14,971 nt of DNA. It comes from DAITQM01 sp036832975. GTDB taxonomy: Bacteria; Pseudomonadota; Gammaproteobacteria; Xanthomonadales; Wenzhouxiangellaceae. Of this stretch, positions 1 through 6,986 are shown piece after piece. Each line of letters opens with the position of its first letter. Position 1 is the first letter of the stretch. The notes under the pieces are model-generated. The model worked only from the letters and a program-made list of their open reading frames with translations. It was not told the DNA's origin and searched no databases. The stretch is from contig DAITQM010000039.1 of NCBI GenBank assembly GCA_036832975.1, positions 1 to 14,971 of the forward strand, given 5' to 3'. Both the position numbers and the translations under genes were made by a program.

Positions 1-124
1 GCCCTCGCCCTGCGGGCCCGCTGCGCGGTTCAAATTGCGTTCCCGACGCATTTGTACTCGGGCTATCCTGCCCTCGCCCTTCGGGCCCGCTTCGCGGTTC
101 AAATTGCGTTCCCGACGCATTTGT
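1..124. repeat. 55-bp unit repeated twice with hairpin-forming arms
   Basis: Positions 1-55 and 70-124 are the same 55-bp unit with two differences (both G to T, in adjacent small hairpins), separated by 14 bp. The unit holds small dyads (GCCC-TTC-GGGC and CCGC-TTC-GCGG in the second copy) and ends in an imperfect hairpin, CAAAT(T)GCGT / ACGCATTTG, around a TCCCG loop. Period is 69 bp and the first copy starts at the window edge, so the array may continue upstream. No coding potential is convincing. It looks like an intergenic palindromic repeat array; family unknown. Confidence 0.7.
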
Positions 125-162
125 CAGGGAATCGGACAAGCTGCACTCGCCAGCTTGACCGA

Positions 163-195
163 GAATTCCGGGAATCTATGCAACAATTGGGTTAA
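163..195 (+). repeat. 33-bp direct repeat, left copy
   Basis: This stretch matches 1318-1350 at 28 of 33 positions. The first 12 bases (GAATTCCGGGAA) and the block TATGCAAC are identical. The two copies bracket the methyltransferase gene, its terminator and the hairpin-rich element, about 1.15 kb in all. They may be the boundaries of an inserted unit, or two members of a dispersed repeat family. Confidence 0.6.
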
Positions 196-238
196 CGCAT
201 CGATGTTTTGGTCTTTTTAATTATGTTTAGGCAGTTTT

Positions 239-261
239 GGAATAGGATTTCCTATAATTCC
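239..261 (+). promoter_or_regulatory. Promoter-like palindrome upstream of the methyltransferase gene
   Basis: A perfect TATAAT (253-258) lies inside an imperfect inverted repeat, GGAAT-AGGA-TT-TCCT-ATA-ATTCC. No good -35 hexamer is visible at 16-18 bp spacing, so an activator may be needed or the element may not be a promoter. It lies in an AT-rich stretch 40-65 bp upstream of the candidate starts. The palindrome over the -10 box would suit a repressor site; that is inference. Confidence 0.45.
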
Positions 262-302
262 AGCGTGAATTTTTTGCCTCGCGGCATTATTTATGTTACG
301 GT

Positions 303-1106
303 ATGAAAAAGACATATGGGAATTACGTCATGTCGGAACTGCTCAAGCCTGCATACCAACTGGAATTCCCCGGTCAGGCTGACCTCGATCAGGACGAGGA
401 GTGGTGTTGGGTGACCCACCACGGGAACCGGGAGAAAATCCGCTTTCATGATTACGGCCGCATCTTCTCCATGCCCGGCCTCTACGAAGCCATTTTTGAT
501 CAGCATCTTAAGTGCGACTCTCCTTCCGTCGTTGGCGGCCTCCTCCAGAAAGCCGTCAAGGCAGAGGGCGACGTCATGGAGGAGCTCACCGTCCTGGACC
601 TGGGGCCCGGCAACGGCATGGTGGGCGAGTACCTGCACGAGCTGGGTGTTCCCCTGGTTGTCGGGGTGGATATCCTGTCCGAAGCCGCCGAGGCCACCCG
701 GCGGGATCGTCCCGGCATTTATACGGACTTTGTCGTCGCCGATCTGACTCGGCCCCTGGATGCCGACGCCCATGAACGGCTGTACCGCTACCGGTTCAAC
801 TGCCTGACTCAGGTCGCGGGCCTCGGTTTCGGCGATATACCACCCCTGGCCTTCATCAACGCCTACAACATGATACAGGCCCCCGGCTGGCTTGCTTTCA
901 ATATCAAGGAGGACTTCATCAGCGACGAGGACGATACCGGGTTTGCCGGGCTGATTCGCCGGATGGAACGGGCGGGACTGATTGAACAATGCCTGGAGCA
1001 ACGCTATCGCCATCGTTTTTCCACTGCGGGCAAAGAGCTCCATTACGTGGCATTCGCCATGCGCAAAAAAGCCCACATCCCACTGGACTGGCTGGAAACG
1101 CTGTAG
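303..1106 (+). CDS. Class I SAM-dependent methyltransferase
   Basis: A 267-aa protein with a Rossmann-type methyltransferase core. Motif I is VLDLGPGNG (residues 97-105), the acidic strand-2 end is GVDIL (121-125), motif II is FVVADLTRP (143-151), and LAFNIKEDF (197-205) fits the strand-4 region. No signal peptide or membrane segment, so cytoplasmic. The substrate cannot be read; residues 1-90 (WCWVTHHGNREKIRFHDYGR and following) may form a substrate lid. The first ATG has no clear ribosome site. An internal ATG at 330 (residue 10, MSELLKPAY) has GGGA about 8 nt upstream and may be the true start. The gene is monocistronic, with a hairpin terminator after it and flanking direct repeats that suggest an inserted unit. 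Confidence 0.85.
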   Translation: MKKTYGNYVMSELLKPAYQLEFPGQADLDQDEEWCWVTHHGNREKIRFHDYGRIFSMPGLYEAIFDQHLKCDSPSVVGGLLQKAVKAEGDVMEELTVLDLGPGNGMVGEYLHELGVPLVVGVDILSEAAEATRRDRPGIYTDFVVADLTRPLDADAHERLYRYRFNCLTQVAGLGFGDIPPLAFINAYNMIQAPGWLAFNIKEDFISDEDDTGFAGLIRRMERAGLIEQCLEQRYRHRFSTAGKELHYVAFAMRKKAHIPLDWLETL

Positions 1107-1148
1107 CCAGCCCCCGCGAGATCTGCTGCAAGACCCTTCATGACAAAA

Positions 1149-1167
1149 GCCGCCCATAACGGGCGGC
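1149..1167 (+). terminator. Hairpin terminator after the methyltransferase gene
   Basis: A perfect 7-bp stem GCCGCCC / GGGCGGC with loop ATAAC, preceded by AAAA and followed by ATTTG. It lies 42 bp after the methyltransferase stop codon. The T-tract is weak, so termination may be partial; the hairpin element downstream supplies a stronger one. Confidence 0.6.
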
Positions 1168-1207
1168 ATTTGAAATCTGTGTCCTGAGGGCCTAGTGTTC
1201 CATGCGT

Positions 1208-1306
1208 TTAGCAGGCTGTTAAAAAACAGACGAGAGCGAGTCCGGGCATGTACCGGACTCGCGACTTGAAAAAGGGCAGGAGAGCCCTTTTTCAACAACC
1301 TGTTAA
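1208..1306 (-). repeat. Hairpin-rich repeat element, copy 1 (MITE- or REP-like), also a bidirectional terminator
   Basis: Read on the minus strand it begins TTAACAGGTTGTTGAAAAA and ends near AACAGCCTGCTAA, like the element at 8843-9001. It contains a perfect 12-bp stem TTGAAAAAGGGC / GCCCTTTTTCAA (1266-1277 and 1284-1295) and a perfect 10-bp stem GCGAGTCCGG / CCGGACTCGC (1236-1245 and 1253-1262). The first stem has A-tract and T-tract on its two sides, the form of a bidirectional intrinsic terminator. It lies between the converging methyltransferase and NAGGN operon, so it could end transcription from both. It encodes no protein and would need a transposase in trans if mobile. Confidence 0.7.
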
Positions 1307-1317
1307 TTTGGTAACGT

Positions 1318-1350
1318 GAATTCCGGGAACTTATGCAACGTTTGGTTTAA
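1318..1350 (+). repeat. 33-bp direct repeat, right copy
   Basis: This is the partner of 163-195 (28 of 33 identical, same orientation). Its last bases include the stop codon of the M42 peptidase gene (1347-1349 on the minus strand). If the two repeats mark an insertion, it happened exactly at the 3' end of the NAGGN operon and may have supplied the present stop codon. Confidence 0.6.
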
Positions 1351-2540
1351 GACTTGTCCGGCTTGCGTTCCAGGAAGGTGCGCGGGTCCGGAAGCTGCGG
1401 GCCGGGTGTATCCAGCTCGCTGATATCGACCAGGTGCGGAAAGCCTTCGAGCGGTCCGATGGCCCGCCGGTCACGCGCCACGACCGGGCCGTTTTGGGCG
1501 TAGAGTGTGACGAGTTCGGCCACCGCGTTGAGGGAGGACAGGTGGGTGCGTTCCCAGCCGTGTGAAGCATCGGCGCCGAAGCCGATCAACGCATGACGGA
1601 TATCGAAACCGGCGCGCAGCGCGGCCGCCGAATCGGAGAAATAGAACGAAAACACGTCGCGCCGCATCTCGATGCCGTGCGCGTTGCACAGGTCGATGAG
1701 TTCGTGCGTGAGGTGGTAGTCAAAGGGACCGGAAGAGTCGCAGATCGCGATCGTCACGCCCCTTTCGCGCGAGTTCTGTCCCTCGGCCGGAATGGCGATG
1801 TCGATGCCGACCATTTCGCTGATGCGTTCATCCAGAATGGCCGAGGCGCCAAAACCGATCTCCTCGGTGACGGTAAACATGGGGTGGAAGTACATCGGCA
1901 GGTTGACATCGTGATCGACCAGCGCTTTGACGGCGCCGAGCAGCGCGGCCACGCCGGCCTTGTCGTCCAGGTGGCGGCTGACGATGTAACCGCTCTCCGT
2001 GATCTCAGGCGTCGGATCGATGGCGACAAAGTCCCCGACACGGATGCCGAGGTTCATGAGGTCCTCGACGGAATCGGAAAACTGGTCGATGCGCAGCTCG
2101 ACGTGATCCCAACTGATCGGCTGCGTGTCCACACCCTCGTTGTACGCATGTCCGGAAGCCATCAGCGGCAGGATCGTGCCGCGCAAATGGCGTTCGTCCG
2201 TAAACAGCGTAACGCGGCCGCCTTCCGCAATACGGCTCGACCAGTGCCCGAGCGGCAGCAGCGCAATCCGGCCATTGCTCTTGAGCTTGCGCACCATCGC
2301 GCCCAGCGTATCAAGGTGGGCGACAACTGCGCAGGCAGGCCGGTCAATTTCGCCTCTGAGCGTGGCGCGGATTGCGCCGCGCCGTGTCAGCTCGTGAGAT
2401 ACGCCGAGTTCTTCGAGTTTGCCGCAGGTGTAGTGCACGGCCTCGTCCGTGAAGCCCACCGGGCTCGGAATCGCGAGCATTTCCAGCATTACCTCGCGGA
2501 TGTAGTGATTGTCGATTTCAAGCTTGCGCATGGAACACAT
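1347..2540 (-). CDS. M42-family metallopeptidase of the NAGGN 'trio' operon
   Basis: A 397-aa cytoplasmic peptidase of the M42 (glutamyl aminopeptidase-like) family, the subfamily found beside asnO and ngg. Candidate metal and catalytic residues are in order: H75 (VVAHLDTLG), D192 (SRHLDDKAG), the pair E226-E227 (VTEEIGFG), D247 (VGIDIAIP) and H333 (GWERTHLSS), so the dinuclear metal site looks intact. Its role in NAGGN metabolism is not established; turnover of the dipeptide or supply of precursors are possibilities. The gene overlaps the end of ngg by 23 bp. Met4 (2531) is better placed relative to the AAAGGG ribosome site than Met1, so translation may start there with a 14-bp overlap. It is the last gene of the operon. 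Confidence 0.9.
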   Translation of the reverse strand: MCSMRKLEIDNHYIREVMLEMLAIPSPVGFTDEAVHYTCGKLEELGVSHELTRRGAIRATLRGEIDRPACAVVAHLDTLGAMVRKLKSNGRIALLPLGHWSSRIAEGGRVTLFTDERHLRGTILPLMASGHAYNEGVDTQPISWDHVELRIDQFSDSVEDLMNLGIRVGDFVAIDPTPEITESGYIVSRHLDDKAGVAALLGAVKALVDHDVNLPMYFHPMFTVTEEIGFGASAILDERISEMVGIDIAIPAEGQNSRERGVTIAICDSSGPFDYHLTHELIDLCNAHGIEMRRDVFSFYFSDSAAALRAGFDIRHALIGFGADASHGWERTHLSSLNAVAELVTLYAQNGPVVARDRRAIGPLEGFPHLVDISELDTPGPQLPDPRTFLERKPDKS

Positions 2541-4278
2541 CCCTTTCGGCGCTCAGCGGGAACAGAAGATCCAGAAACCGTTCGGCGGTCGGCTGCGGTT
2601 CATGGTTGGCAAGCCCGGGGCGTTCGTTGGCTTCGATGATGACATACTCCGGCTGGTCCGGCGCCGCCACCATGAAATCGAGTCCGACGACGGGAATATC
2701 GAGCGCGCGCGCGGCGGCTGCCGCGGCTGCCGCGAGTTCCGGGTGCAGACGGTCGGTGACATCGTGAATCGTGCCGCCGGTGTGCAGGTTGGCGGTTTTG
2801 CGCACTTCGACCCCATGTTCCGCGTCGAGGATGTCGTCAAGCCCGACGCCGGAAAGTGCAAGGCAGCGGCGAGTCTCCTCGTCCAGCGGTATGCGCGATT
2901 CGCCGCCGGTAGCCGCCGCGCGGCGGCGCGAAAGCTTCTCGATCAGCTCTCTGACGCTGTGCTGGCCGTCGCCGATGATGACGGGCGGTTTGCGTACCGC
3001 CGCGGCAACGACTTCGAAGCCGATCACGATGATGCGCAGATCCTCGCCTGGGCAGTATTGTTCGAGAAGGGTGCGTTCGCCGTGACGGCGGGCCTGTTCA
3101 ATGGACGCGCGCAGGGAGTCTTCATCGCGCACATCGACGCTGATGCCGTGGCCCTGCTCCGCGTTGTCAGGCTTGACCACGACCGCGCCGTGCTGCTGCA
3201 GGAACGCCGTGTCGCTCGCATCATTGGCGACGAGGTGCTGTGCAGGCAATTTAAGCTCCGCCGCCTCCAGCACACGGTGCGTGACGTGTTTGTCCTGGCA
3301 GCGGCTCATCGCCACCGCGCTGGTCAGCTCGCTCAGGGATTCGCGGCAGACGATGGCCCGCCCACCGAGGCTGAGCCGGAAATAGCCCTCCTTTGCGTCG
3401 AGAATGTCTACGCGCACGCCGCGCCGCAGCGCCTCGTTCACGATGATCTGCGCGTAAATGTTCAGCTTGTGCTCGGGGCCCGGCGCGACGAACAATGCCT
3501 CGTTGATCGCGTTCTTGCGTTTGAGCGCGAACACCGGCACGCGCCGGAAGCCGAGTTTTTTGTACAGCGCGATCGCTTGCTTGTTGCTGTGCAGCACCGA
3601 CAGGTCCATGAATTCACGGCCACGCGTCTGGTACATCTCCGCCAGATAGCGCGTCAGCGCTTCACCCACGCCGGGATGCGCGGCCTGCGGGTCCACGGCC
3701 AGACACCACAGGCTGGCGCCGCCTTCCGGATCGTCGAAGGCGTGCACGTGATCGATGCCGGTCGCCGTACCGATGATAGTGCCGGAGCGCAGATCTTCGG
3801 CGACGATATAGGTCAGCGTGCGCGAGGTGCGCCGCTTCCAGACGGCCGCCGGGTCCACCGGCACCATCTGACGTAGCATGTAGAGGTGGTTGATGCCATC
3901 GGCGTCGGCCCGCGAACGCAGCCGCCGGATGCGGTAACCTTGATGCGGGCGAATACCGGGCTGATACTGATCCAGCCACAGCCGAAACGTGTGGGACGGA
4001 TCAAGAAAGATCTGGTGTGGCGCCTGGGAGATGACCACGTGCGGGTCCTGCACGTACATCGCGATGTGGCGGCGTCCGGGGCCCTCGTCCTCGAGCGCCT
4101 CGGCGATCGAGCCGGCGTCGTGGTAAGTTTGCGCCATGATCAGCTTGCCCCAGCCGCACTCGACGCTGATATCGTGCTTGCGGATCAGCCGCTGCGGTGC
4201 AGCCGGCAGCGCTTGTTGCGCGATCGTCGGTCTGAGTTCGCGCAGTCGCCGGCTGCTGGATCGTGTACGTTTCTTCAT
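2518..4278 (-). CDS. ngg: N-acetylglutaminylglutamine synthetase (GNAT plus ATP-grasp fusion)
   Basis: A 586-aa two-domain enzyme of NAGGN osmolyte synthesis, cytoplasmic. After a basic N-terminus, residues about 40-110 carry the family segment around IAMYVQDPHVVIS. A GNAT acetyltransferase domain follows (about 115-262; acetyl-CoA loop LAVDPQAAHPGVGEAL at 193-208, then VLHSNKQAIALYKKLGF at 228-244). The C-terminal half (about 270-565) is an ATP-grasp ligase like that of cyanophycin synthetase: VVVKPDNAEQGHG (366-378), LLEQYCPGEDLR (404-415) and the metal-binding IIEANERPG (547-555). In the characterised family the protein acetylates glutamine and joins it to a second glutamine; AsnO then amidates the product. 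It starts 9 bp after asnO and overlaps the peptidase gene, so the genes are probably co-translated. Length is normal for the family. Confidence 0.92.
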   Translation of the reverse strand: MKKRTRSSSRRLRELRPTIAQQALPAAPQRLIRKHDISVECGWGKLIMAQTYHDAGSIAEALEDEGPGRRHIAMYVQDPHVVISQAPHQIFLDPSHTFRLWLDQYQPGIRPHQGYRIRRLRSRADADGINHLYMLRQMVPVDPAAVWKRRTSRTLTYIVAEDLRSGTIIGTATGIDHVHAFDDPEGGASLWCLAVDPQAAHPGVGEALTRYLAEMYQTRGREFMDLSVLHSNKQAIALYKKLGFRRVPVFALKRKNAINEALFVAPGPEHKLNIYAQIIVNEALRRGVRVDILDAKEGYFRLSLGGRAIVCRESLSELTSAVAMSRCQDKHVTHRVLEAAELKLPAQHLVANDASDTAFLQQHGAVVVKPDNAEQGHGISVDVRDEDSLRASIEQARRHGERTLLEQYCPGEDLRIIVIGFEVVAAAVRKPPVIIGDGQHSVRELIEKLSRRRAAATGGESRIPLDEETRRCLALSGVGLDDILDAEHGVEVRKTANLHTGGTIHDVTDRLHPELAAAAAAAARALDIPVVGLDFMVAAPDQPEYVIIEANERPGLANHEPQPTAERFLDLLFPLSAERDVFHAQA

Positions 4279-4287
4279 GGCGATGCT

Positions 4288-6057
4288 TCAGAGGGCATGG
4301 GCCTGCAGCCAGGCTTCGAGCAGTCCTAGCTGCCACAGCTTTGACCCGCCCAGCGGGGTAATGTGCGCCTCGGGTTCGGCGAGCACATCGGCGACGTAAT
4401 CGGGCCGGAACAATCCGCGCTCGCGCGCGGCACGGCTGTTGAGCAGATCGCGGACGTAATCGAGAAATCCGCCACGCAGATACTTCAGCGCGGGCACCGG
4501 GAAATAGCCCTTGGGCCGGTCGATGACTTCGGAGGGAATGACCTGGCGCGCGGCTTCCTTGAGCACATATTTACCGCCGCCGGCAATCTTGTGCTCGCCT
4601 GGGATTCGGGCTGCCAGTTCCACCAGTTCATGGTCGAGAAACGGCACGCGCGCCTCCAAGCCCCAGGCCATGGTCATGTTATCCACGCGCTTCACCGGAT
4701 CATCCACCAGCATCACGGTCGTGTCCAGGCGCAAAGCCTTGTCGATGGCCTCGGGCGCCCCGGGTTGCGCGAAATGCGTTTCGACGAATGCCCGCGCATG
4801 GTCGGCGTCCACGTAGCGCGCATCGACGGCGCGCGTGTATTCGGTATGCCCGCGGTCGCAGAAAGCCTTGCAATAGTCGGCCACCGGATTGCGGCTCTTC
4901 ATCATCGGCTCGTACCAGTGATAGCCGCCGAACACTTCGTCGGCGCCCTGTCCGCTCTGCACCACTTTGCTGTGCCGGGACACGGCCTCGGACAAAAGGT
5001 AAAAGCCTATACAGTCGTGACTGACCATCGGTTCCGACATCGCCGCGATCGCATTGGGCAACTCGGGCAGCAGGCGCTGGCGATCCACGAAAATTTTTTC
5101 GTGTTGCGTGCCGAAACGCGCGGCCACGATGTCGGAATACCTGAATTCGTTGCCGTCTTCCTCGCCGACGTCCTCAAAACCGATCGAATAGGTGCGCAGG
5201 TTGGAGCCCGCTTCGCTCATCAGACCCACGATCAGGCTGGAATCCACACCACCGGACAACAACGCGCCGACGGGCTCGTCGGAGACCAGCCTGCGCCGTA
5301 CCGCCCGGCGTAGGGCTTCGAGCACGAGGCCGCACCATTCCTCGAACGGCCGGCCGGCATCTTCTTCATCGCGCGTACAGGTCAGCGACCAGTAGCGGTG
5401 TTCCTGCATGCGGCCGTCCGGCTCGACCGTCATCAGGGTGGCCGGCGGTAGTTTGCGCACGCCCTGGAGAATGGTATGCGGTGCCGGCACCACGGCGTGG
5501 AAATGCATGTAGGCATGCAGCGCCACCGGATCAATATCGGTGTTCACATTGCCTGCGGCGAGCAGTGCCGGAAGAGTCGAGGCGATGCGCATGCACGCGG
5601 CATTGTGCGTGTAGTACAGCGGCTTGATGCCGAGACGGTCGCGGCCGAGCAGCACGCGCCGGCTGTCGCGTTCCCACAGCGCAAAGGCGAACATACCGTT
5701 GAGGCGATGTATGAAATCCCGCCCCCAGGCATGGTAGGCCTTGAGCAGGACCTCGGTGTCGCCGTCCGAATAGAAGCGGTAACCCATGCCGCGCAGTTGC
5801 TCGCGCAGTTCGGGGTGGTTGTAGATTGCGCCGTTGAACACGATACCCAGTCCCAGCGCGGGATCAAACATCGGTTGCTGCGCGTGCTCGCTCAGATCCA
5901 TGATCTTCAGGCGGCGCTGGGAGAAGGCCAGCGGCCCCTGCGCGAACAGACCGCTGCCGTCGGGACCCCGAGGCGCGAGCCGGCTGCTCATACAGGCCAC
6001 GGCGGCAATGTTCGCCTCGGCGTTGTCGAAACGGATTTCTCCGGCCAGTCCACACAT
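4288..6057 (-). CDS. asnO: Glutamine-dependent amidotransferase AsnO (asparagine synthase-like, NAGGN synthesis)
   Basis: A 589-aa asparagine synthetase B-like enzyme. The class II glutaminase domain starts MCGLAG, with catalytic Cys2 exposed once Met1 is removed, which fixes the start. It goes on through RGPDGSG (30-36), FNGAIYNHPEL (74-84), DGDTEVLL (98-105) and GRDRLGIKPLYY (138-149). The synthetase domain has the PP-loop SGGVDSS (268-274). In the NAGGN pathway, members of this subfamily amidate the C-terminal carboxyl of N-acetylglutaminylglutamine instead of making free asparagine. The gene starts 3 bp after the marR stop codon and ends 9 bp before ngg. It is told from housekeeping AsnB by this neighbourhood more than by any single residue. 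Confidence 0.92.
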   Translation of the reverse strand: MCGLAGEIRFDNAEANIAAVACMSSRLAPRGPDGSGLFAQGPLAFSQRRLKIMDLSEHAQQPMFDPALGLGIVFNGAIYNHPELREQLRGMGYRFYSDGDTEVLLKAYHAWGRDFIHRLNGMFAFALWERDSRRVLLGRDRLGIKPLYYTHNAACMRIASTLPALLAAGNVNTDIDPVALHAYMHFHAVVPAPHTILQGVRKLPPATLMTVEPDGRMQEHRYWSLTCTRDEEDAGRPFEEWCGLVLEALRRAVRRRLVSDEPVGALLSGGVDSSLIVGLMSEAGSNLRTYSIGFEDVGEEDGNEFRYSDIVAARFGTQHEKIFVDRQRLLPELPNAIAAMSEPMVSHDCIGFYLLSEAVSRHSKVVQSGQGADEVFGGYHWYEPMMKSRNPVADYCKAFCDRGHTEYTRAVDARYVDADHARAFVETHFAQPGAPEAIDKALRLDTTVMLVDDPVKRVDNMTMAWGLEARVPFLDHELVELAARIPGEHKIAGGGKYVLKEAARQVIPSEVIDRPKGYFPVPALKYLRGGFLDYVRDLLNSRAARERGLFRPDYVADVLAEPEAHITPLGGSKLWQLGLLEAWLQAHAL

Positions 6058-6060
6058 AGG

Positions 6061-6564
6061 TCAGATCGCTTCCGTATTTCCGGGCGCCGGTTCCAGCGCA
6101 GCGTCCAGGAATCCGGCCGTAATCTCCGGTGCGGGCGTGTGCATCAGATCGGCCACGCGCTGCAAACTGGACAGAATCAGCGTCTGTTCCCAGGACTGCA
6201 GCCGCGCGAAGGCTTCGACAAAATGCTGCTGCAGCAACGGCGGTGTCTGCGCCAGCACCGCGTGCCCGGCGGGTGTCAGCGAGACCAGCACCTTGCGGCG
6301 GTCGTCGCGCGCACGGACGCGCTGGACGAGCTGTTTACGTTCGAGGCGGTCGAGGATGGGGCTGAGTGTGCCTTGCGTCAGACCGGCCCCAATGGCCAGT
6401 TCACCGGCCGTCATGGCGCCGTGCCCGGAGGCCATCACATGCAGTACGATGATCTGCGGCATGGTGAGTCCCACGGTCTGCATCAACCGGCGCGAATGCA
6501 CGTCCACCGCCTGAATGATGCGCCGCAGCGCGATCAGAACGTCTTGGCTTGGGATGGCAGCCAT
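6061..6564 (-). CDS. MarR-family transcriptional regulator, first gene of the NAGGN operon
   Basis: A 167-aa winged-helix regulator. The dimer helix is at 8-30, the helix-turn-helix region MTAGELAIGAGLTQGTLSPI at 51-70 with recognition helix and following helix to LDRLERKQLV, and the wing RARDDRRKVLVSLT at 84-97 with the basic D-x-R-R motif typical of MarR. Residues 146-167 are a Pro-rich extension of unknown role. It is the promoter-proximal gene and ends 3 bp before asnO. Two TTTTG-nn-CACAAAA palindromes upstream suggest that it represses its own operon. The inducer is unknown; salt-linked solutes or a small aromatic ligand would both fit the family. Confidence 0.9.
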   Translation of the reverse strand: MAAIPSQDVLIALRRIIQAVDVHSRRLMQTVGLTMPQIIVLHVMASGHGAMTAGELAIGAGLTQGTLSPILDRLERKQLVQRVRARDDRRKVLVSLTPAGHAVLAQTPPLLQQHFVEAFARLQSWEQTLILSSLQRVADLMHTPAPEITAGFLDAALEPAPGNTEAI

Positions 6565-6593
6565 TGATTGGTTCGGGGTTCAGGCTGAAACTG

Positions 6594-6607
6594 TTTTGAG
6601 CACAAAA
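6594..6607. promoter_or_regulatory. Putative MarR operator O1
   Basis: TTTTGAGCACAAAA is an inverted repeat (TTTTG/CAAAA, 4-nt spacer) 30 bp upstream of the marR start codon. It agrees with the site at 6702-6715 at 12 of 14 positions. It sits just downstream of the likely -10 box, over the expected transcription start, the usual place for autorepression. Confidence 0.55.
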
Positions 6608-6611
6608 GAAC

Positions 6612-6640
6612 AATATAACATAAACAGAAGCCCCTTGGAA
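6612..6640 (-). promoter_or_regulatory. Likely promoter of the marR-asnO-ngg-peptidase operon
   Basis: On the minus strand a TATATT -10 box (6612-6617, 5 of 6 to consensus) lies exactly 17 bp after a weak TTCCAA -35 (6635-6640). The region is strikingly AT-rich compared with the genes. The predicted start falls inside operator O1. The weak -35 leaves room for an activator or a stress sigma factor; nothing in the sequence decides this. Confidence 0.5.
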
Positions 6641-6701
6641 TATTTATGCGTAAAATCAATGTAATGCAATTGGATGCGACAAATTTTTTTCCGCCAGAAT
6701 A

Positions 6702-6715
6702 TTTTGTTCACAAAA
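6702..6715. promoter_or_regulatory. Putative MarR operator O2
   Basis: TTTTGTTCACAAAA is an inverted repeat (TTTTGT/ACAAAA, 2-nt spacer) nearly identical to O1, 108 bp further upstream. The pair could allow looping or cooperative repression, or O2 may serve a second promoter. It lies at the upstream limit of the AT-rich regulatory region. Confidence 0.5.
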
Positions 6716-6779
6716 AATAAGCCGGTGGCGGAGCGATCGTGAAGAGACTGATGACGAAACGGGGCACACGGCGATATGA

Positions 6780-6986
6780 CCGCCGCCCCCGGTCTCTCCG
6801 GTACAAATCAGTGCGCTGCTCCCGGCCGTGGCTGAACCGGGAGCGACGCTGACGGTTCAGGGCACAGGCTTCGTCTTCGGCATGAGCGCACTGGACAGCG
6901 CCACGACCACCCCGCAGTTGCAGTTGACTGTGCTCGACGAACACGTTTTAAGGGAGGTTGTCGTCAAGGTTCGGCTGCCCCGATGA
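6780..6986 (+). pseudogene. Possible IPT/TIG-domain gene fragment
   Basis: An open frame without a start codon at its head (TGA just upstream at 6777). It reads PVQISALLPAVAEPGATLT followed by VQGTGFVFG. That is the pattern of the first strands of an IPT/TIG immunoglobulin-like domain (P-x-I-x-x-L-x-P, G-x-x-L-T-V-x-G-x-G-F). The frame continues to a TGA at 6984-6986, overlapping the 3' end of the winged-helix gene on the other strand. It is probably the remnant of a surface or periplasmic protein gene whose two ends are lost. The similarity is short and the call is tentative. Confidence 0.3.

Noticed and set aside
1..124. CRISPR array
   Set aside because: Only two units with a 14-bp gap, no spacer-sized unique sequence and no cas genes.
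35..220. 61-aa open frame over the left-edge repeats
   Set aside because: It is a translation of the palindromic repeat units, without start-site or protein-like features.
291..1298. Long 335-aa open frame on the minus strand opposite the methyltransferase gene
   Set aside because: It is the antisense shadow of the methyltransferase gene: the plus strand has clear SAM-binding motifs, while this frame has no recognisable domain and runs through the hairpin element.
163..1350. Methyltransferase unit as an integron gene cassette
   Set aside because: The flanking repeats do not contain the GTTRRRY / RYYYAAC core sites expected of attC, and no integrase is present.
2509..3876. 455-aa plus-strand open frame opposite ngg, and similar long frames at 1593-2639, 4363-5313 and 5476-6567
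   Set aside because: High GC content leaves long antisense frames open. The minus-strand proteins carry full catalytic motifs; these have none.
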